Notes under the pieces: generated by a model
Database searches by the model: none
The model's input: the letters and a program-made list of their open reading frames with translations, nothing else
What the model was told of the DNA's origin: nothing
Source: JAJEAD01 sp964420925
GTDB taxonomy: Bacteria > Pseudomonadota > Gammaproteobacteria > HK1
Direction: 5' to 3'
Length of the DNA: 64,000 nt
Assembly (NCBI GenBank): GCA_964420925.1
Contig: CAYQVB010000003.1
Location: 58,282-122,281 of the forward strand
Made by a program: the position numbers and the translations under genes
Shown here: positions 60,344 to 64,000 of the stretch, piece by piece
Layout: each line of letters begins with the position of its first letter
Position numbering within the stretch: position 1 is the first letter of the stretch

Positions 60344-61294
60344 GTGTCCTACGACACCGTCATGCAGGAAATCCGGGACGGCGCGCTCATGACCATCGAC
60401 GGCGCCACCGGCACGGAGCTTGGCCGCCGCGGCGCGCCGATGCACAAGGGCGCCTGGTGCGCGCTGGCGACCGCGTCGCATCCCGACATGCTGCACGCCA
60501 TCCACGCCGACTACATCCGGGCCGGGGCCCGGGTGGTCACTGCCAACACCTTCGCCACCACGCGCGAGATTCTCGAGCCGCTGGGATTCGGCGACCGCTT
60601 CGAGGCGCTCAACCGCCAGGCGGTGGAGATCGCGGTCGCGGCCAGAAACGATACCCCGGGCGAGCACGGCCCGGTGCTGGTTGCGGGATCGATTTCCCAT
60701 GTCCGGCCCACTCGCCGGGGCGCGTGGTCGCCGGAGGCGAGCGACGTTGCCAAGTTCGAAGCCGACTGCACCGAAATGGCGAGCATCCTGAAGGGTGCCG
60801 GCTGCGAAATGATCATCGCCGAGATGATGGGCTGCCCGGACTTCACTCCCTGCGTGATGCGGGCCGCCAAGGCGAGCGGCCTCCCCTTCTGGCTCGGCAT
60901 TTCCACCATCAAGCTCGACGACGAGGTCCTGCGCACCTACACCGACGCAGCCGTGCCGCTTGCCGACGTATTCGAGCCGATCCTGGCCGAAGGTGGCGCC
61001 GATGTGGTCGGAATCATGCACAGTCGCCCCGAGGTGACGCTCGAAGCTCTGGAAATGCTGAGGGGACACTGGTCGGGTCCGATGATGGCGTATCCGGATT
61101 CGCTCAATGACACCGCTACGGCAACGGACAACCCCTTGAGTCCGGACCCCGCCATCGACGACGCGTGCATCGTCGCTCACTGCAGGGAGTGGCTCGATGC
61201 GGGCGTGCAGATCCTCGGCGGATGCTGCGGACTGACCGTCTCCCACGTTCAGGCGATTCGTGGACTGCTGGACGAACGTGAGCTCGTGGCGTAA
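60344..61294 (+). CDS. Homocysteine S-methyltransferase family protein
   Basis: A 316-residue barrel protein of the homocysteine S-methyltransferase (BHMT/MmuM) family. Visible are the N-terminal MTIDGATGTELGRRGAP, the first zinc Cys in AEMMGCPDF and the C-terminal zinc motif ILGGCCGLTVSHV. GTG 60344 has GGGGAGG 6 bases upstream. The methyl donor cannot be told from sequence; with its neighbours it may act on an S- or N-methylated catabolite. It starts 48 bases after the MITE. Confidence 0.9.
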   Translation: MSYDTVMQEIRDGALMTIDGATGTELGRRGAPMHKGAWCALATASHPDMLHAIHADYIRAGARVVTANTFATTREILEPLGFGDRFEALNRQAVEIAVAARNDTPGEHGPVLVAGSISHVRPTRRGAWSPEASDVAKFEADCTEMASILKGAGCEMIIAEMMGCPDFTPCVMRAAKASGLPFWLGISTIKLDDEVLRTYTDAAVPLADVFEPILAEGGADVVGIMHSRPEVTLEALEMLRGHWSGPMMAYPDSLNDTATATDNPLSPDPAIDDACIVAHCREWLDAGVQILGGCCGLTVSHVQAIRGLLDERELVA

Positions 61295-61300
61295 CCCGGT

Positions 61301-61312
61301 TCCGTCGACGGA
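61301..61312. repeat. 12-bp palindrome after the methyltransferase
   Basis: TCCGTCGACGGA is a perfect palindrome 6 bases after the stop codon. It is too short for a firm terminator call. Confidence 0.25.
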
Positions 61313-61430
61313 TTCGCCTCTCCCTCTTTCGGCCCCCGACACCCTTTCGCTGCTGCACGCTACGGCGGAAGGTCGTCCCTTTCCCGCTATCGGCATCGCC
61401 TGACCACAGTCTCCCTGCAGGAGGACCATC

Positions 61431-62162
61431 ATGTCTCGATCGGTGTGTGCAATCGTCGGCGCCGGCGAGGGCCTTGGCCGTTCGCTCGCCGCCAGGTTCG
61501 CGGGAGAGGGCTTCGACATCGCCCTGATCTCACGCACCGAAACGGGCAGCCGCGCCGCGGCGGAGAATGCCTCCGCCGCGAACCCGCACGCGAAGGTCAG
61601 GTTCTTCACCGCCGACGCCACGCAACCCGTGACCATCGAGCAGGCGCTCGCGGCGGTCGCTCGGGAAATGGGCGAGGTGCAGGTGCTCGTCTACAACGCG
61701 CGCGACAGCTTCACCCGTTGCGAGCCCCTCGACATGACCTACGAGCAGCTCCATGACACCTACCACGTGGAGGTGGTCGGCGCATTCGCGGCCGCAAAGT
61801 CGGTGATTCCCGCGATGCGCGAGCGCGGCCGCGGCAGTGTGCTCTTCTCGAGCGCGACGGCAGCGTTTCGAGGTTCCGCCCTCACCCCGCTCTATGCAAT
61901 CGGCAAGTTCGGGCTGCGGGCGCTCTCGCAGAGTCTTGCCAGGGCCTACTCGAAGGACGGCGTGCACATCGTGCACCTCCGGCTCGACTGCGACCTGGAC
62001 GTGCCGCTGATGCGGGAGCTCTACGGTGACGAGTACAATCCGGACGCTCTGGCCGACCCGGATGCGGTGGCGGAAACGTACTGGTGGGCGCATTGCCAGC
62101 CCAAGTCCGCCTGGAGCAACGAGATCGAGCTGAGACCCCATACCGAAGCGTGGACCATTTGA
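61431..62162 (+). CDS. Short-chain dehydrogenase/reductase
   Basis: A 243-residue SDR with the NAD(P) motif VCAIVGAGEGLGRSLA, the VLVYNAR strand (variant of NNAG) and the catalytic LFSSATAAF (Ser) with YAIGK (Tyr, Lys). GGAGG precedes the ATG at 61431. It probably reduces or oxidises a carbonyl or alcohol in the same route as the flanking genes. Confidence 0.92.
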   Translation: MSRSVCAIVGAGEGLGRSLAARFAGEGFDIALISRTETGSRAAAENASAANPHAKVRFFTADATQPVTIEQALAAVAREMGEVQVLVYNARDSFTRCEPLDMTYEQLHDTYHVEVVGAFAAAKSVIPAMRERGRGSVLFSSATAAFRGSALTPLYAIGKFGLRALSQSLARAYSKDGVHIVHLRLDCDLDVPLMRELYGDEYNPDALADPDAVAETYWWAHCQPKSAWSNEIELRPHTEAWTI

Positions 62163-62291
62163 CCCGCCCTGCTTCACCAATTGGCGCTGGCGGGCGGGGA
62201 TCAGCCACGGTCGGCGAAACATCGCAGCCGAGACCCCGACCCCGCCGGAGGGGTTCCCCCGCCTTCCAGTCAGAATCCGTTGGAGACATCG

Positions 62292-63137
62292 ATGAACAAA
62301 GGCCGATGCCTGTGCGGCGCGGTGACCTGGGAATTGAGCACCGAGCCCTTCCAGGCCTTCAATTGCCACTGCAAGATGTGCCGCAAGGCGCATGGCAGCC
62401 CATTCGGCACCTACTGGTTCTTCACGGTCGACCAGATTCGCCTCACCGGCGGCACCGACAAGATAGTCCCCTACCGGTCATCGCCCTACCTGCAGCGGCA
62501 ATTCTGTGGCGTCTGCGGCTCGGTGGCGCCCTACCCGAGCGATGCCAAGGACCACGCCGTCGCTCCCGGCGGCTGCCACGACCACGGCAAGAAGTCGGAT
62601 TGCAACATCTTCGTGACCCACAATGCACCCTGGCACGAGATAACGGGTGACCTGCCGCGCCACGACGACTACCCGGCCTGGACCGGGTATCCCCGGGTCG
62701 AGGAAGAGCCGTTGCCCGATGGGCCCGAGGGAATCGTTCGCGGCAGTTGCCTGTGCGGCGCCGTCGAGTTTCACCTGGATGCGCCGCTCGAGTGGATATA
62801 CAACTGCCACTGTCGGCGCTGCCGCCTCGCCCGTGCCGCCCCCTTCGCCACCGACGGAATCGCGCCGGTCGACGGCATCCGATTCGTCAAGGGAGAGGCG
62901 CACCTGAAGCGCTTCAAAGTGCCGGACGCCCGCCATTTCACTCAGGTCTTCTGCGAGGTGTGCGGCTCGAAGATGCCCCGCCTCGACTCCGCGCGCGGCT
63001 TTGCCATCGTTCCTCTCGGGATTCTCGACGACGATCCGGGGGTGAAGGCCCAGGGCCACATGTTCGTAGACTACAAGGCAGGCTGGTACGACATCACGGA
63101 CGACCTGCCGAGATACTCGGAGTACCCGCCCGACTGA
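62292..63137 (+). CDS. Double GFA-domain protein
   Basis: A 281-residue protein with two copies of the GFA (glutathione-dependent formaldehyde-activating) zinc-binding fold: GRCLCGAVTWEL with FNCHCKMCRKAHGSP, then SCLCGAVEFHL with YNCHCRRCRLARAAP. Later Cys pairs occur in each half (CGVCGS; CEVCGS). Most GFA proteins have one copy, so this is an internal duplication. The reaction is unknown in general. ATG 62292. Confidence 0.92.
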   Translation: MNKGRCLCGAVTWELSTEPFQAFNCHCKMCRKAHGSPFGTYWFFTVDQIRLTGGTDKIVPYRSSPYLQRQFCGVCGSVAPYPSDAKDHAVAPGGCHDHGKKSDCNIFVTHNAPWHEITGDLPRHDDYPAWTGYPRVEEEPLPDGPEGIVRGSCLCGAVEFHLDAPLEWIYNCHCRRCRLARAAPFATDGIAPVDGIRFVKGEAHLKRFKVPDARHFTQVFCEVCGSKMPRLDSARGFAIVPLGILDDDPGVKAQGHMFVDYKAGWYDITDDLPRYSEYPPD

Positions 63138-63205
63138 CCCATGCGCGGCCCGATCGCTTCCCGGCCGAGGACGAGGAAGGGGCGCGTCCACCTGTGACTA
63201 GACGC

Positions 63206-64000
63206 ATGAAGATCGGCTATTCCTGCAATCCGGGCAGCACTGATCTCGAGGGCCCCTACGAAGAGATCATCGCGCAGGTGCGCGAGATGGCGCTGCTCTG
63301 CGACGCCACCGGCTTCGACAGCTTCTGGTTCACCGAGCACCACTTCGGCTACTACAAGCGGGCCAACCTGCCCAATCCGCTGATGATGGCAGCGGACATC
63401 GCGGCGCGTACCCGTACGCTCCGCGTCGGACTCGCTTCCGCGACGATACCGCTCTGGCACCCGGTGCGCCTCGCCGAAGACGTGGCGCTCCTGGATCAGC
63501 TCAGCGGCGGGCGCCTGGAGCTCGGGGTGGGGAGAGGCAACCACGGAGTGGAAGCCCTCAACCTCAACCCGATGGCGGATCCGAGGGACCCCGAGGCGAA
63601 CTATGCGGTCTTCGCGGAAACCCTGGAGATCCTCAAGCGGGCGCTCTCCCAGGAGACCTTTTCGTTCTACGGCGACAAGTACGTCTTCCCCACTCCGGGC
63701 TTCACCTGGGACCGCGCCCACCCGGTGGACGACCCCGACTACATCGACCGAGACACTGGCGAAGTCACCCGCCTCTCCCTCATGCCGCGCTCCATCCAGC
63801 AGCCGCATCCTCCCCTGTGGCAGATGGTGGACTCGACCCGCTCCATCGAGTTCGGCGCCCGCAACGGACTCGGGGTGATCATGTGGCGCCCACCGGTGGC
63901 GAAGCTCAAGGAACACTTCGCGCACTACCGCGAGACTGCGGCGGAGGCGGGACGCGCGCTGCGTCCGGGGGAGGGCTGCGGGGTGATGAGGGACACCTTC
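63206..64000 (+). CDS. Luciferase-like monooxygenase family protein, partial
   Basis: A flavin-dependent monooxygenase that runs off the right edge (about 265 residues visible). Its features are GFDSFWFTEHHFGYYK (strand with the His-His pair), IAARTRTLRVGLASATIPLW and DQLSGGRLELGVGRGNHGVE, typical of class C flavin monooxygenases. ATG 63206 is chosen; a GTG at 63194 would add four residues. It belongs to the same catabolic-looking plus-strand run as the SDR and GFA genes. Confidence 0.9.
   Translation, partial: MKIGYSCNPGSTDLEGPYEEIIAQVREMALLCDATGFDSFWFTEHHFGYYKRANLPNPLMMAADIAARTRTLRVGLASATIPLWHPVRLAEDVALLDQLSGGRLELGVGRGNHGVEALNLNPMADPRDPEANYAVFAETLEILKRALSQETFSFYGDKYVFPTPGFTWDRAHPVDDPDYIDRDTGEVTRLSLMPRSIQQPHPPLWQMVDSTRSIEFGARNGLGVIMWRPPVAKLKEHFAHYRETAAEAGRALRPGEGCGVMRDTF

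Overview
The window is GC-rich, densely coding chromosomal DNA, most likely from a gammaproteobacterium. The strongest clue is rpsB-tsf (minus) standing back to back with map-glnD (plus), a gammaproteobacterial arrangement. moaC, moaD, pcm-tolC, gpmA and pyk are also chromosomal housekeeping genes. Gene starts often use GTG overlapping an upstream TGA (GTGA).

Layout. (1) 1-11184, minus strand: a partial Rieske-like protein, an ankyrin-repeat protein and an unknown protein, then a complete respiratory formate dehydrogenase locus read right to left: DUF3305, DUF3306, a poly-ferredoxin, a TorD-type chaperone, a small Tat protein, FdhA, FdhB, a small lipoprotein and the cytochrome b subunit. (2) 11213-23330: rpsB-tsf, map-glnD, moaD, moaC, a dynamin-like membrane GTPase, pcm, a TolC-type channel, gpmA and a DUF3108 protein. 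(3) 23327-34169: a molybdenum/tungsten enzyme region. On the minus strand are a split XdhC pair, a MoeA-like/MobA-like fusion and a NifU/IscU-like scaffold. On the plus strand are a CoxD-type MoxR ATPase and a CoxE-type VWA protein. A second minus operon carries CoxG, CoxS and CoxM homologues, a four-cluster ferredoxin and a tungsten-type aldehyde ferredoxin oxidoreductase (AOR), followed by a MoaD-like protein and a small unknown protein. The molybdenum large subunit CoxL is absent from the window.

(4) 34262-35716: pyruvate kinase. Next to it is a compact mobilization module (about 35717-41740): three small paralogous DNA-binding proteins, a full MobF relaxase-helicase and a coiled-coil membrane protein. 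It has A/T-richer, repeat-rich flanks with a candidate oriT, but no integrase, coupling protein or secretion genes are visible. (5) 41764-57375: a catabolic or transport region with a TenA-type protein, a dipeptide/oligopeptide ABC transporter (two permeases, a fused double ATPase and a distant binding protein), an amidohydrolase, a GMC oxidoreductase, a SnoaL-like protein, an MDR dehydrogenase, an alpha/beta hydrolase and two paralogous ferritin-like diiron proteins. The second diiron protein has lost apparent iron ligands. A GntR/UTRA regulator heads the last operon, and a perfect TCTAG-N4-CTAGA palindrome lies upstream of it. (6) 57580-64000, plus strand: a protein with a possible degenerate nuclease fold, an unknown beta-rich protein, a 182-bp MITE-like element, a homocysteine methyltransferase, an SDR, a double-GFA protein and a truncated luciferase-like monooxygenase.

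How it fits together: the formate dehydrogenase (Mo or W), the AOR (W) and the Cox-type genes all need molybdopterin cofactor. The moa genes and the XdhC/MobA/MoeA-type maturation genes lie among them, so the left half reads as a pterin-oxidoreductase neighbourhood interrupted by housekeeping genes. The right half reads as regulated uptake and oxidation of an unidentified nitrogen-containing organic compound. The most unusual loci are the AOR operon with orphan xanthine-dehydrogenase-family FAD and 2Fe-2S subunits, and the diiron protein pair with one apparently degenerate partner.
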